A DNA stretch of 64,000 nucleotides from Mycobacteroides saopaulense (GTDB taxonomy: Bacteria > Actinomycetota > Actinomycetes > Mycobacteriales > Mycobacteriaceae): contig NZ_CP010271.1 in NCBI RefSeq assembly GCF_001456355.1, positions 1,178,001 to 1,242,000 on the forward strand, read 5' to 3'. Shown here one piece after another: positions 49,495 to 59,919 of the stretch. Position numbers and translations under genes: made by a program. The notes beneath the pieces were generated by a model. The model was not told the DNA's origin, did no database searches, and saw nothing but the letters and a program-made list of their open reading frames with translations. Each line of letters starts with the position of its first letter. The first letter of the stretch is position 1.

Positions 49495-50649
49495 ATGACG
49501 GCGTCACTCAGTGATCGGTTCATGCGTCGGCTGCCGGAGACGGCACGCCGCGCGGTGGACTGCTTCGCCGCGGAGGTGCCGTACTACGGAATGCTGCCAC
49601 GTGAGGTTCTGGACGGTGAGATCACCGAGTTCACCAAGCAGCATTTCCGGATCTTCGCCCGGGTGATGCTGGAGTCGCGGGCGCCCACCGAAGAGGAGTT
49701 CGCGGTGTCGATCCTGGCCGCATCCCGGCGGGCACAGGAGGACATTCCGCTGCCCGCGGTGTTGGCCGTCTACAACGTCGCCGCGCGGGTCGGTATCGAG
49801 ACCCTCCGGGAGCTGGCAACCGCCGATGAGGTCGACGAGGTGTTGGCGATCAGCGTGCAGCTCCAGCGTTACCTCCAGGTCATGCTGCCCGCGGTCACCG
49901 CAGCATATCTCGAAGAGCGCCAAGGTGTTTACGGCGCGGCGGCGGATGCCCGGCGTGATCTGTTCGACGCCTTGGTCAAGGGAACGCCGTGGGAGGAGGC
50001 GGCGGAGCGGGCGAGCGTCACGTTGGCGCTGTCGTACCACGTGCTGTTCCTCTACATGCCGGAGCCGGCCAACAACACCGTGGTGGCGCGGCGCCGTGCG
50101 CACCGGGTGCAGGACATCGTCGACGGGTATGCGCGCGAGCCCGTGCTCGCGGCGCTGGATGGCCGCGGCGGCACCATCTTGTTGCCCGCGACGGGCGCGG
50201 TGGAATCACTGTTGCCGATGTTCTCCGAAGTGGCCGGTGGGCCGGTCACGGTCGGGGTATCCCACGCGGCCGACCCCGCCGAGATTGCCGCCGCAGCCGA
50301 CGAGGCGCGTGAATTGGCCTTGCTTGCATTGAGACTCGGTCGGGGGCCGGGGGCCTACCGGCTCTCCGATCTGCTTCTGGAATACCAGATCACCCGTCCG
50401 GGAAGGGCCCGCGATCTGCTCGCCGCGACGGTTCAGCCACTGGCGGCGCACCCGCACTTGCAGCAGGCGCTCAGTGCGTATTTGCAGCACGAGCATGGTC
50501 GACAGCTGGCCGCCAAATCGCTGCATGTGCATCCCAATACGCTCGACTACAGATTGCGGCGGGTCGCCGAGCTCACCGGCCTGGATCCCGCTCAACCCTC
50601 CTCGGCGCGGACACTGGCCGCCGCGCTCCTAGCCGTCAAGGCGCGCTGA
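49495..50649 (+). CDS. PucR-family transcriptional regulator
   Basis: 384 aa. Central GGDEF-like region of CdaR/PucR proteins (~150-290) and C-terminal HTH_30 at ~330-384: LQHEHGRQLAAKSLHVHPNTLDYRLRRVAELTGLDPAQPSSARTLAAALLA. The N-terminal RsbRD-like helical part is MLPREVLDGEITEFTKQHFRIFARVMLESRAPTEEEF. GGAG 7 nt before ATG 49495; the open frame from 49399 has no similarity. It stands between the SDR and LIP lipase pairs and could control either (inference). Confidence 0.87.
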   Translation: MTASLSDRFMRRLPETARRAVDCFAAEVPYYGMLPREVLDGEITEFTKQHFRIFARVMLESRAPTEEEFAVSILAASRRAQEDIPLPAVLAVYNVAARVGIETLRELATADEVDEVLAISVQLQRYLQVMLPAVTAAYLEERQGVYGAAADARRDLFDALVKGTPWEEAAERASVTLALSYHVLFLYMPEPANNTVVARRRAHRVQDIVDGYAREPVLAALDGRGGTILLPATGAVESLLPMFSEVAGGPVTVGVSHAADPAEIAAAADEARELALLALRLGRGPGAYRLSDLLLEYQITRPGRARDLLAATVQPLAAHPHLQQALSAYLQHEHGRQLAAKSLHVHPNTLDYRLRRVAELTGLDPAQPSSARTLAAALLAVKAR

Positions 50650-50656
50650 GCCCCGT

Positions 50657-51973
50657 TCAGAGCCGTCCTGCGAAGAGCTTCGCAACCGCCACGATTTGCC
50701 GGGCGTACATGATCAGAGCGCGCGGTGATAGGACGGTCGAGAGCACTGTCCGGACATCGGGGTGCGTTGGCAATGCCTTGCCGCGCATGCGTTCATCAAG
50801 CCAGCCGAGTGCATCATGACCTCCTGAGAGGGCAAGTGAGATGCGCTCGCTGGCACGGTTGCGTCGGTACGTGACGTGTGCGCCGCCGGCCACGTAGTCC
50901 TCGGCGAGTTGGTCTGTACTGGAAATGGGCAGTAGCTCATCGTAGATCGAGTGGTACAGATAAATGGGTGCGGTGGGGGTACGTAGCCCCAGCGTCATCG
51001 AATCGGTGAGAGCGGCTATCTCCGGTTGGTCCATCACCTCTTCGAGGGGGCGGTCGAAGATCCTGTTGAAGTTGAGAAAGGGCCAGCGCAACACTGCCTC
51101 GAGCAGAGTCAGCCGCTCCGCCCTTTCGATCATTCGGAGACCTCGCTTGGTGAGGTGTTTCTCGAGGAAGTCTCGAATGGATGGGCTTACGCGCATCACC
51201 GCGGCGAGCAAGATGATGACGAGCCCTGACGTATATCGGCCGCTGAGTTGGTGCAAGAGAGGACCGGGTTGGGGTGCGGGTGCGCCGATCATCGCCCCGA
51301 CCAGGTTGAGTTCGGGCGCGTATTCGCCCGCGAGCTCGGCGGCCCACGCGGTTGCGTTACCACCCGCGGAGTGTCCCCATGCTGCCGTGGGCGTGCGAGT
51401 CGTCAGTTGGGGAATGCCCTCCTCGCCCGATGCGCCGATAGTGGCGCGCAGCGCGTCCAGCACGTGGTACCCGGGTTGCTTCGGCGCCATCCAGAGGCCC
51501 TTGGGCCCCTCGTGGTCGCTCACGGTGACTATCCATCCGCGTTGGAGCGCGGCGACCGCCAGCAGGAACTCGTTCTGCGACTGGTTGATACCGAACGTGC
51601 GGTGCTGCAGGTAGTACGAGGGGAACCTCTTGGGGGTGACGGCGTCGATCGCGCTTTGGAAGGCCAGCAAGGGCGCCTTCTCCGTCGCGGTCTTGGGGAC
51701 GAGCACCGTCGTCACGGTTGTTTCCGGTGCTCCGTGTAGATCCGTGCTGCGGTAGAGCACCTGCCAGGCACGCAGTTTCAGGGGGAGGATCCCGAACAGC
51801 CCGATGCGAACGCGCCTGCGCCGCAGGGGTGTACCGGGTGCTTCTTTTTCCCAGCCGTCAGGAGGGAGGAAGAAGGGGTCATCCGGGGATGGCAATGGCT
51901 TGCCGAGTTGCATGGGCCAGGCCTCGATCGGCCGAGTTGCCGGGGTCGACGCGGGCGCGGTGCCGGCTGTCAT
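50657..51973 (-). CDS. LIP-family (secretory lipase fold) lipase, copy A
   Basis: 438 aa. Alpha/beta hydrolase of the LIP family: nucleophile elbow GHSAGG (Ser ~202), YLYHSIYDELLPISSTDQLAEDYVAGG (acid Asp region) and GGHDALGWLDERM (His). In spite of the family name there is no signal peptide. ATG 51973 gives the same length as copy B and a common MTA start; AGGAG lies 4 nt upstream. ATG 51988 is an alternative. Convergent with pucR (stops 8 bp apart). Probably cleaves acylglycerols or esters. Confidence 0.88.
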   Translation of the reverse strand: MTAGTAPASTPATRPIEAWPMQLGKPLPSPDDPFFLPPDGWEKEAPGTPLRRRRVRIGLFGILPLKLRAWQVLYRSTDLHGAPETTVTTVLVPKTATEKAPLLAFQSAIDAVTPKRFPSYYLQHRTFGINQSQNEFLLAVAALQRGWIVTVSDHEGPKGLWMAPKQPGYHVLDALRATIGASGEEGIPQLTTRTPTAAWGHSAGGNATAWAAELAGEYAPELNLVGAMIGAPAPQPGPLLHQLSGRYTSGLVIILLAAVMRVSPSIRDFLEKHLTKRGLRMIERAERLTLLEAVLRWPFLNFNRIFDRPLEEVMDQPEIAALTDSMTLGLRTPTAPIYLYHSIYDELLPISSTDQLAEDYVAGGAHVTYRRNRASERISLALSGGHDALGWLDERMRGKALPTHPDVRTVLSTVLSPRALIMYARQIVAVAKLFAGRL

Positions 51974-52308
51974 CGGGCTCCTGTCCATGTTCTGGTCTTC
52001 CCGTCCGGATTGAATGACATCGATAGTAGGAAACCGCGGATTCGCGCAGCGTATTCAACGGAAATGCTCCGTGGCAACGAATCGTCGGTGAATCGGGGTA
52101 ACCCCCCAAGGCGTTCATAGGACCTTGTAGCTCGTCACCGATTAAGCAAACGGCCGAAGTCAATGTTTGGAGTATCGGCAATTCTACAGGCATCGTAATC
52201 GTCGCTGACCAGCGGGTTTCCGGCGAGTGGTCCAGTAGTAGAAATGAAATACAATTCTATTTCGTGGTTAAGTTGTGATGCCGGAGAAGTTGCGGTGCGG
52301 TGTAGCGG
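51974..52308. other. 335-bp AT-enriched gap between the two lipase genes
   Basis: No gene supported. The lower GC of 52010-52270 stands out from the surroundings. It holds the inverted repeat GAAATA-CAATTC-TATTTC (52246-52263), just past the copy B stop on the minus strand. It likely contains a terminator for copy B or the promoter of copy A. Confidence 0.6.
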
Positions 52309-53625
52309 CTACAGGCGGCCGATGAGCAGCTTTGCGATGCCCCACTGCCAGCGCAGCTGACTCCACACCGCGCGAAGGGTAAGGGACGTCGAGAGCACCG
52401 TCCGGACGTCGGAATGCGGAGGCAAGGGCTTGCCGGCGATCCGTGCCGCCAACCAGCCGAGGGCATCACTGCCGCCGAGTACGGCCAGCAGGATGTGTTC
52501 GGTACTCCGGTCGCGCCGGTAGGTGACGTGTGTACCGGCGGCGATGTAGTCCCGCGCCAGCCTGTCGGAGGCTGCGATCGGAAGCAGCTGGTCGTGTACG
52601 GCGTGGTAGAGGTACACCGGCGCATGGGGTCCGCGTTGCCCCAGGCGCATTTCGTCGGTGATGCTGCTGATTTCGGGTGCCGCCATGATGCTGTCGAGCG
52701 GGCGGTCGACGAGTTTGTCGAAGTCCTTGCGGGGCCACCGGGCGACGGACTCCACCAGGCTGACACGCTTGGCCTTGTCGATGATGCGCCTGCCCTCGGG
52801 GGTCAGGTGCGCACTCAAGTAATCGCGCGCGGCGGGATTAGCCATCATGAATGCCGCCAGTACCGGCGGAATCAATCCCGAGGCGAACCTGCCGCTGTGG
52901 AATTGGACCAGTGGGCCGGGCAATGCGGCGGGACCGCCGACAAGTGCACCCACGAGGTTGAGGTCGGGCGCGTACTCCGGCGCCATCTCCGCTGCCCATG
53001 CGCTCGCGGTGCCGCCGCCGGAAAACCCCCATACGGCAACGGGGTTACTGGGACGCAGGGCGGGGATTCCCTCTTTTCCCGCGGAGGCCAGGGTGGCGCG
53101 CAGGGCGTCGAGAATGTGATAGCCCGGCTGTCGTGCGGCCATCCAGAGCCCTTGCGGCCCTTCATGATCGGGGATGGTGACAATCCAGCCGCGGGCCAGC
53201 GCGGCCACCGAGAGCATGATCTCGTTCTGTGTCTGACTCAGTCCGAGTGTGCGTGGCTGCAGGTAATACGAGGGGAACCGGCGGGAGGTGACCGCATCGA
53301 TGGGGGCGTTGTGCGCGACCACCGGTGCCTGCGCTGTGGCATGGCGCGGAACCACCACCGTGGTGACTGTGGTCTCGGGACGGCCGTGCAGATCGGTGCT
53401 GCGGTACAGCACCTGCCAGGCACGCAACCTGGTGGGGATCATGCCGAACAGCGCGATGCGAACGTGCCTGCGCCGCAGAGGCGTCCCCGGTGCCGTGTCC
53501 TCCCATCCGACGGGCGGGAGATAGAACGGGTCCTCGGGACACGGGCGTGGCTTTCCGGAGGGCGGCGGCCATGTGTCCACCAACAGTTCGGTAACGGCTG
53601 GTACCGGCTCTGCGCTCGCAGTCAT
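52309..53625 (-). CDS. LIP-family (secretory lipase fold) lipase, copy B
   Basis: 438 aa from ATG 53625. Aligns to copy A with no gaps seen from end to end; GFSGGG elbow (Ser ~202, the small residue before Ser is Phe instead of His), YLYHAVHDQLLPIAASDRLARDYIAAG and GGSDALGWLAARIAGKPLPPHSDVRTVLS. Differences are heaviest in the lid segment ~240-330. GTG 53652 could add 9 residues. Same strand and order as copy A. No signal peptide. Confidence 0.88.
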   Translation of the reverse strand: MTASAEPVPAVTELLVDTWPPPSGKPRPCPEDPFYLPPVGWEDTAPGTPLRRRHVRIALFGMIPTRLRAWQVLYRSTDLHGRPETTVTTVVVPRHATAQAPVVAHNAPIDAVTSRRFPSYYLQPRTLGLSQTQNEIMLSVAALARGWIVTIPDHEGPQGLWMAARQPGYHILDALRATLASAGKEGIPALRPSNPVAVWGFSGGGTASAWAAEMAPEYAPDLNLVGALVGGPAALPGPLVQFHSGRFASGLIPPVLAAFMMANPAARDYLSAHLTPEGRRIIDKAKRVSLVESVARWPRKDFDKLVDRPLDSIMAAPEISSITDEMRLGQRGPHAPVYLYHAVHDQLLPIAASDRLARDYIAAGTHVTYRRDRSTEHILLAVLGGSDALGWLAARIAGKPLPPHSDVRTVLSTSLTLRAVWSQLRWQWGIAKLLIGRL

Positions 53626-53724
53626 CAGCGCAGAGTACGAACCTCCGGGCACCCGGATCGGGCATCCGGCGCGAATACAGGGTGACCCCCTAAGGAGCCG
53701 CCCTCACCTTGTGACCACTCACTC

Positions 53725-56700
53725 CTACGGTGACGTGGGCGTGAAGGCCTCGTCGATGATCTCCTGCTGCTCGACGGCGTGCACCTTGGAGGAGCCGGAT
53801 GACGGTGCCGACATGGCTCGCCGGGAGATCTTGGTCAGGCCGGTCAGGCGCGGTACCACCTCCGGCAGGTTCAGGCCGAAGGTCGGCCAGGCGCCCTGGT
53901 TGGCAGGCTCTTCCTGGACCCAGATGTACTGCGTGCCATCCGGATACCGCCCAAGGGTCTCCTCCAGGCGGTAGCGCGGGATCGGGTAGAGCTGCTCGAT
54001 GCGCACGATCGCGACGTCCTCGCGCTTGTCGGCGTTCTTACGCGCCAACAGGTCGTAGTACAGCTTGCCGCTGGTCAGCAGGATTCTCTTGACCTTGCTG
54101 CGATCTCCGACGCCGTCCTCGTAGGTGGCCTCTTCAAGTACCGAACGGAACTTGCGATCGGTGAAGTCCTTGATATCGCTGACCGCCGCCTTGTTGCGCA
54201 GCATGGACTTTGGCGTGAACACCACCATGGGCCGGGTGATGCCGTCCAGGGCATGCCGACGCAATAGGTGGAAGTAGTTGGCGGGCGTCGACGGCATCGC
54301 CACCGTCATAGATCCCTCGGCGCACAACTGCAGGAACCGCTCGATGCGGCCGGAGGTGTGATCGGGGCCCTGTCCCTCATGGCCGTGGGGGAGTAGCAGC
54401 ACCACTTCGGAGAGCTGGCCCCACTTGGCCTCACCGGATGAGATGAACTCGTCGATGATGGACTGTGCGCCGTTGACGAAGTCGCCGAACTGGGCCTCCC
54501 ACAACACCATTGCATCGGGATTGCCGACGGAATAGCCATACTCGAAACCCAGTGCCGCGTACTCCGACAGCGCCGAGTCATGCACCACGAGACGTCCGCC
54601 GGTGGGGTTGCCCTCGGCGTCGACCCCGACCAGTTGTAGCGGGCTGAACTCGTTGCCGTTGTGTCGGTCGATGATCATCGCGTGGCGCTGGGTGAAGGTG
54701 CCGCGCTTGGAGTCCTGGCCGGACAACCGCACGACCTTGCCCTCGGCAACCAGCGTGCCGAAGGCCAGCAGTTCGCCGAAGGCCCAGTCGACCTTGCCTT
54801 CGTACGCCATCTCGCGGCGCTTCTCGAGCACCGGCTTGACGCGCGGATGCACGCTGAAGTCCTCGGGTACCGCCAGGAAGGCGTCACCGATGCGCTGCAG
54901 CAGTGCCTTGTCGACGGCGGTGACCAGCTTCTGCGGCAGCTGCTGATCCTCTTCCACCGACTCGCTGGGGCGCTGCTGGTACTTCTCCAGATCTCGTACC
55001 TCGTTGAACACCCGCTCCAGTTGGCCCTGGTAGTCGCGCAGGGCGTCCTCGGCTTCCTTCATCGAGATGTCGCCGCGGCCGATCAGGGCCTCGGTGTAGG
55101 TCTTACGCACACCGCGCTTGGTGTCGATGACCTCGTACATCTGCGGGTTGGTCATCGAGGGATCGTCACCCTCGTTGTGGCCGCGCCGGCGGTAGCAGAC
55201 GAGGTCGATGACGACGTCCTTGTTGAACTTCTGCCGGAAGTCGACCGCCAGTCGCGACACCCAGACGCATGCCTCCGGGTCGTCCCCGTTGACGTGGAAG
55301 ATCGGTGCGCCAATCATTTTGGCGACATCGGTGCAGTACTCGGTGGATCGGGAATGCTCCGGTGCCGTGGTGAAACCGATCTGGTTGTTGACCACGATGT
55401 GGATGGTGCCGCCGGTGCGATACCCGGGCAGGTTGGCCAGGTTCAGGGTTTCGGCGACCACGCCCTGGCCCGCGAACGCTGCGTCACCGTGCAGCATCAG
55501 CGGGACGACAGTGAAGCGGCCGCCGTCGGTGCCCACGTCGAGGACATCTTGCTTGGCGCGTACCAACCCTTCCAGCACCGGGTCGACGGCCTCGAGGTGT
55601 GACGGGTTGGCCGTAAGAGAGACCTCGATGTCGTTGTCGCCGAACATCTGGATGTAGGTGCCGGAGGCCCCGAGGTGGTACTTGACGTCTCCGGAGCCGT
55701 GGGCGAGCGCCGGATTCAGGTTGCCCTCGAACTCGGTGAAGATCTGCGAGTACGGCTTGCCGACGATGTTGGCGAGAACGTTGAGGCGGCCGCGGTGCGG
55801 CATGCCGATGACCACCTCGTCGAGTCCGTGCTCTGCGCTCTGGTCGATGACGGCATCCATCATCGGAATGACGCCCTCGGCGCCCTCCAGTGAGAAGCGC
55901 TTCTGCCCAACGTATTTGGTGGCAAGGAAGGTCTCGAATGCCTCGGCCGCGTTGAGCTTGGACAGGATGTACTTCTGCTCGGCGACGGTGGGCTTGTCGT
56001 GCTTGACCTCGATGCGTTCCTGCAGCCACTTCTGCTGCTCGGGCTCAAGGATGTGGGTGTATTCCACCGCGGCGTGCCGGCAGTACGCGTCGCGCAGCAC
56101 CGAGAGCACGTCGCGCAGCTTCATGTACTCCTGGCCCTTGAACCCGGAGACCTTGAACTCGCGGTCCAGGTCCCACAGCGTCAGGCCGTGGCTGAGTACA
56201 TCCAGGTCGGGATGGCTACGGAAGCGCGTCTTGTCCAGGCGCAGCGGGTCGGTATCGGCCATGAGGTGGCCCCGGTTGCGGTATGCCGCAATCAGTTCCA
56301 GCACGCGGGCGTTCTTGTCGACGATCGAGTCCGGGTTGTCGATGCGCCAGCGCACCGGCTCATACGGGATGCCCAGCTCGCGGAAGATGTCGTCGAAGAA
56401 GTCGTCGGAAAGCAGCAGCTGATGCACCGTGCGTAGGAAGTCGCCCGATTCGGCGCCCTGGATTATCCGGTGGTCGTAGGTGGACGTCAGCGTCATGTGC
56501 TTGCCGATGCCCAGATCGGAGATGCGTTCCTCGCTGGCGCCCTGGAACTCTGCGGGGTACTCCAGCGCACCGGCGCCGATGATGGCGCCCTGGCCGCGCA
56601 TGAGGCGCGGCACCGAATGCACGGTGCCGATGGTGCCGGGGTTGGTCAGCGAGATGGTGACCCCGGAGAAGTCCTCGGCGGTCAGCTTGCCGTCCCTGGC

Positions 56701-57417
56701 CCGGCGCACGATGTCCTCGTAGGCGGCGATGAATTGGCCGAAACCCAGTTCTTCGCAACCCTTGATGGCGGCCACCACCAAGGTGCGGTTGCCGTCCTTG
56801 CCGGGTAGATCGATGGCCAGGCCGAGGTTCACATGTGCCGGGGTGATGGCGACCGGCTTGCCGTCCACTTCGGCGAAGTGCCGATTCATGTTCGGGAAGT
56901 CCTTGATGGCCTGGACGATGGCGTAACCCAGCAGATGGGTGAAGGAGATCTTGCCGCCGCGGGTGCGCTTGAGGTGGTTGTTGATGACGATGCGGTTGTC
57001 GATCATCAGCTTGGCGGGAATGGCCCGGACGCTGGTGGCCGTCGGGATTTCCAGTGAGGCCGACATGTTCTTGACGACGGCGGCCGCAGCGCCCCGCAGC
57101 ACCTGGGTTTCGTCACCCTCGGCAGTCGGTATGGGAGCCGCGGCGGGTTTCGGCGTCGCCGGGGCCGGGCTCGGCGCGGCGGCGGCCTTGGGAGCTGGTG
57201 CGGGGGCGGCCGGTGCCGTTGGCGTTGGTGCCGGAGCGGGCGTGGGTGCGGGTGCGGCGGTCTGGCCGTTGGAAACATCGGTCGCCGGCTCGGCCACGTA
57301 GTCGGCCAGGAATTCGTGCCAGCTGGAGTCCACCGAGGACGGGTCTTCCTTGAATCGCCGGTACATTTCTTCGACCAGCCATTCGTTCTGCCCGAATTGT
57401 GGATTTGAACCGTTCAC
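53725..57417 (-). CDS. kgd: Multifunctional 2-oxoglutarate decarboxylase/dehydrogenase Kgd (E1-E2o type)
   Basis: 1230 aa, as M. tuberculosis Rv1248c (1231). N-terminal [30 protein letters not shown], a Pro/Ala linker (~40-105), a lipoyl-less E2 acyltransferase core (~120-340: [27 protein letters not shown], with the [14 protein letters not shown] catalytic motif), then ThDP-dependent E1 ([58 protein letters not shown]) and the C-terminal transketolase-like end. Joins the TCA cycle; regulated by GarA in the genus. GTG 57417 is used. Confidence 0.96.
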   Translation of the reverse strand: MNGSNPQFGQNEWLVEEMYRRFKEDPSSVDSSWHEFLADYVAEPATDVSNGQTAAPAPTPAPAPTPTAPAAPAPAPKAAAAPSPAPATPKPAAAPIPTAEGDETQVLRGAAAAVVKNMSASLEIPTATSVRAIPAKLMIDNRIVINNHLKRTRGGKISFTHLLGYAIVQAIKDFPNMNRHFAEVDGKPVAITPAHVNLGLAIDLPGKDGNRTLVVAAIKGCEELGFGQFIAAYEDIVRRARDGKLTAEDFSGVTISLTNPGTIGTVHSVPRLMRGQGAIIGAGALEYPAEFQGASEERISDLGIGKHMTLTSTYDHRIIQGAESGDFLRTVHQLLLSDDFFDDIFRELGIPYEPVRWRIDNPDSIVDKNARVLELIAAYRNRGHLMADTDPLRLDKTRFRSHPDLDVLSHGLTLWDLDREFKVSGFKGQEYMKLRDVLSVLRDAYCRHAAVEYTHILEPEQQKWLQERIEVKHDKPTVAEQKYILSKLNAAEAFETFLATKYVGQKRFSLEGAEGVIPMMDAVIDQSAEHGLDEVVIGMPHRGRLNVLANIVGKPYSQIFTEFEGNLNPALAHGSGDVKYHLGASGTYIQMFGDNDIEVSLTANPSHLEAVDPVLEGLVRAKQDVLDVGTDGGRFTVVPLMLHGDAAFAGQGVVAETLNLANLPGYRTGGTIHIVVNNQIGFTTAPEHSRSTEYCTDVAKMIGAPIFHVNGDDPEACVWVSRLAVDFRQKFNKDVVIDLVCYRRRGHNEGDDPSMTNPQMYEVIDTKRGVRKTYTEALIGRGDISMKEAEDALRDYQGQLERVFNEVRDLEKYQQRPSESVEEDQQLPQKLVTAVDKALLQRIGDAFLAVPEDFSVHPRVKPVLEKRREMAYEGKVDWAFGELLAFGTLVAEGKVVRLSGQDSKRGTFTQRHAMIIDRHNGNEFSPLQLVGVDAEGNPTGGRLVVHDSALSEYAALGFEYGYSVGNPDAMVLWEAQFGDFVNGAQSIIDEFISSGEAKWGQLSEVVLLLPHGHEGQGPDHTSGRIERFLQLCAEGSMTVAMPSTPANYFHLLRRHALDGITRPMVVFTPKSMLRNKAAVSDIKDFTDRKFRSVLEEATYEDGVGDRSKVKRILLTSGKLYYDLLARKNADKREDVAIVRIEQLYPIPRYRLEETLGRYPDGTQYIWVQEEPANQGAWPTFGLNLPEVVPRLTGLTKISRRAMSAPSSGSSKVHAVEQQEIIDEAFTPTSP

Positions 57418-57592
57418 GGCAGTCTTCGCCTCGCTCCGTCTCGTTCGATATTCAGTCCGTGTAGCGACCGGTACCAGGCTAACGCGTCGCCATTTGGGCT
57501 GAGGTGTCACGGTGATATGACAGAGGCGACATCTTCGGCGCCACTGATGGCCCGGGGGTGGCTGCTCGGTGAACAGCCGCTGCCCGGCCTGG

Positions 57593-58348
57593 CTAGCTGT
57601 TGGGTGCCACCAACCGCAGCTGCACCGGCCATGCCGTGGGGGGCCGGCCAAAGGCATTGCGTGCATTGGTGATTATTCGTTTGCCGATAAATCGGTTGCC
57701 ACCCGCGCCGATGACGGCCCCGATGCCGGCCGGCAACAGCTTGCCGGCGGCCATGGCGCCCCGCTTCAGCGCGAACTTCTTGGTGAACCGTTTGAGCAGG
57801 GTTGCATTCAAGTGGCTCAGGGCGGGCATCGGCAGCGTCGAGGTGGCTTCGGCGAGCCAGCCACCGCCGATGGTGCGCTCCTTGCCGAGCACGTCCGAGA
57901 CCGTCGTCTCGCCGTCTTCGCCCAATAGGACCGCCAGCACGAGAGTGTGCCGGTGCTCGATCTTGGCGAGCTCGATGTCGTGAACTGCCGCGAGTGCCAG
58001 AGTGAACAGCGACGTCGCCTCCAGGAACAGCACCGCCTCGCCGGCGGTGGCAGACAGCGCGGCCAGAGTGCCCACGCCGGGGAAGGCGGCGGCGGCACCG
58101 ACCGCCGCGCCGCTGCCCATCACGGTCGCCAGGTATCGTTTCTCCAACATCGTGATGATGTCGCCGGGCGTCGCGCCGGGATGGGAGGCCCGCAGCTTTT
58201 GCACGTACGCGCGAACCGCGGGCTCCTGCACTTTGGTGCTCTGATCCAGGATGAGCGAGAGCAGCTTGCCCGAGGCTCCGAGCTTGGGTTCCTTGCCCTT
58301 GCCTCCCAGCGCTAGCTGTCGCTGCGGTTCGGTGATGCGAGTGCTCAT
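57593..58348 (-). CDS. Conserved mycobacterial membrane protein (Rv1249c-like)
   Basis: 251 aa. Charged N-terminus, then [56 protein letters not shown] with two hydrophobic stretches (~75-120), and a Gly-rich third near the end ([38 protein letters not shown]). No enzymatic motif. AAGGAA ribosome site before ATG 58348. Between kgd and the divergent MFS gene, as in M. tuberculosis. Function unknown. Confidence 0.78.
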   Translation of the reverse strand: MSTRITEPQRQLALGGKGKEPKLGASGKLLSLILDQSTKVQEPAVRAYVQKLRASHPGATPGDIITMLEKRYLATVMGSGAAVGAAAAFPGVGTLAALSATAGEAVLFLEATSLFTLALAAVHDIELAKIEHRHTLVLAVLLGEDGETTVSDVLGKERTIGGGWLAEATSTLPMPALSHLNATLLKRFTKKFALKRGAMAAGKLLPAGIGAVIGAGGNRFIGKRIITNARNAFGRPPTAWPVQLRLVAPNS

Positions 58349-58635
58349 CGGTGTGTTCCTTCAGTGCGGTGGGCTGGGTTGGTCCACTGGTTGTGAGCGA
58401 AGTTTCATCCTCACAGTAATGAAGACGAATGGCCCCCGTGTTTCGTTCCTTCTGACCGGACAAACGAGGGTGTTTTGCGCAACGTTTTGAGTGCTCGACA
58501 TACTTATTCGCGCGGCGACATGGCTGGTTGGCAGGTCGACACCCGCGCATGCGGCGAGCAAAGGCGAGCAGCCGCATCGGATGCCGTTGGGTGAGATGCA
58601 GCTCACATTTGTTAGGAAAGGGAAGGTTTTGCGGC
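58349..58635. other. 287-bp divergent promoter region before the MFS pumps
   Basis: No gene supported. Contains the inverted repeat ATGCGGC...GCCGCAT (58549-58577) enclosing two GCGAGCA copies, then a purine-rich ribosome site (58610-58626). AT content is raised at 58410-58510. Confidence 0.55.
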
Positions 58636-59919
58636 GTGCGCGTGCTGAGCACTGAGATGACTGCTGCCCGGAGTGAGACGACGACGGATGAACCGACGGA
58701 CGCCCCCGCGCCAGTCGGTTCGGTGTCTCCCCCTGACACCCGGCTGGGCAAGGCATGGCTGATCACCGTGTTGGGGGCCATGGTCGCCCTGGGGCCGCTC
58801 ACCATCGACATGTACCTGCCGGCCCTGCCCGACATCGGGTCGGATCTGCACGTCAACTCCACGCTTACGCAGCTGACGCTCACCGGAACGCTCGTGGGGC
58901 TGGGCTTGGGCCAGCTCCTCGTCGGCCCGCTGTCGGATTCACTCGGTAGGCGACTGCCGCTGATCGCCGGCGCGGTTCTGCACGTCCTGGCGTCGCTGGC
59001 GATCACCGTTGCCCCGAACATCGTGGTGCTGGGCGTGCTGCGGGCAATCGAAGGTATAGGTGCCGCGGCGGCCATGGTGGTGGCGATGGCCGTGGTCCGT
59101 GACCTCTATGCCGATAAGGCTGCCGCCACCGTGATTTCGCGGCTCACGCTGGTAATCGGTATCGCGCCCATTCTGGCGCCGTCCCTGGGCGCGGCCGTGC
59201 TGGTGCACGGCTCGTGGCATCACGTCTTCGCGGCGCTGTCGGGATTGGGTGTTCTGCTTTTGATCCTTGCCGTCGTGGCACTGCCGGAGACGCTGCCCCC
59301 GGTCGCGCGGCGTCCGCTACGGGTGGGGGCCATTCTGCGCACCTACCGCGATCTGCTGCGCGACAAGGTGTTCGTGGTCCTGGTGCTGGTTGCCGGGCTC
59401 TCGCTGTCCGGCCTGTTCGCTTACATCTCGGGCGCTTCGTTTGTGCTGCAAGGTCAATACGGCATGAACCAGCAGGTGTTCGCGATCGCATTCGGTGCGG
59501 GTGCGATCGCCTTTGTAGCGGCCTCGCAGCTGAACGTGGTGCTGCTCAAACGATTCGAACCGCAGCAGATCGTGCAGTGGTGCCTGTTGTCCGCGCTCAT
59601 CCCGGCGGTGGTGCTGCTGGTGCTGTCCTGGCTCGGAATCGGCGGTTTGGTCGGCTTCGTGGCCCCGGTGTGGACATTGATGGCGCTGATGGGATTTGTC
59701 ATCCCGAACGCGCCTGCGCTGGCCTTGTCCCGTCACGGTGAGGCGGCAGGCACCTCGGCGGCGGTGCTGGGTGCCGCTCAGTTCGGGGTGGGAGCGTTGA
59801 TCGCTCCACTCGTCGGAGCCCTGGGTAACAACGCGCTCGCCGTGGCCGTCGTCATGATGATCGGGGTGGTACTGGCTCTCGTGGGGCTGGCCGTCGTGAG
59901 AAATCGTGTCTCTGCCTGA
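58636..59919 (+). CDS. Bcr/CflA-family MFS multidrug efflux protein
   Basis: 427 aa, 12 membrane helices. DHA1 signatures: LGPLTIDMYLPALPDIGSDLHVNSTLTQLTLTGTLVGLGLGQLLVGPLSDSLGRR (motif A GPLSDSLGRR) and LRAIEGIGAAAAMVVAMAVVRDLY (motif C-like). The Bcr/CflA motif DMYLPALP is intact. Substrates unknown. GTG 58636 has GGGAAGG 9 nt upstream; ATG 58657 is an alternative that loses 7 residues before the first helix. The second pump starts 14 bp before its stop. Confidence 0.88.
   Translation: MRVLSTEMTAARSETTTDEPTDAPAPVGSVSPPDTRLGKAWLITVLGAMVALGPLTIDMYLPALPDIGSDLHVNSTLTQLTLTGTLVGLGLGQLLVGPLSDSLGRRLPLIAGAVLHVLASLAITVAPNIVVLGVLRAIEGIGAAAAMVVAMAVVRDLYADKAAATVISRLTLVIGIAPILAPSLGAAVLVHGSWHHVFAALSGLGVLLLILAVVALPETLPPVARRPLRVGAILRTYRDLLRDKVFVVLVLVAGLSLSGLFAYISGASFVLQGQYGMNQQVFAIAFGAGAIAFVAASQLNVVLLKRFEPQQIVQWCLLSALIPAVVLLVLSWLGIGGLVGFVAPVWTLMALMGFVIPNAPALALSRHGEAAGTSAAVLGAAQFGVGALIAPLVGALGNNALAVAVVMMIGVVLALVGLAVVRNRVSA

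Noticed and set aside
44105..53625. Genomic island or prophage
   Set aside because: No integrase, transposase, tRNA, att repeats or strong composition shift was seen; flanking gene order is conserved.
58549..58577. Attenuator or WhiB7-type leader before the MFS pumps
   Set aside because: Only a 7-bp stem is seen, with no leader peptide or clear AT-rich box next to a -35; not enough to call.
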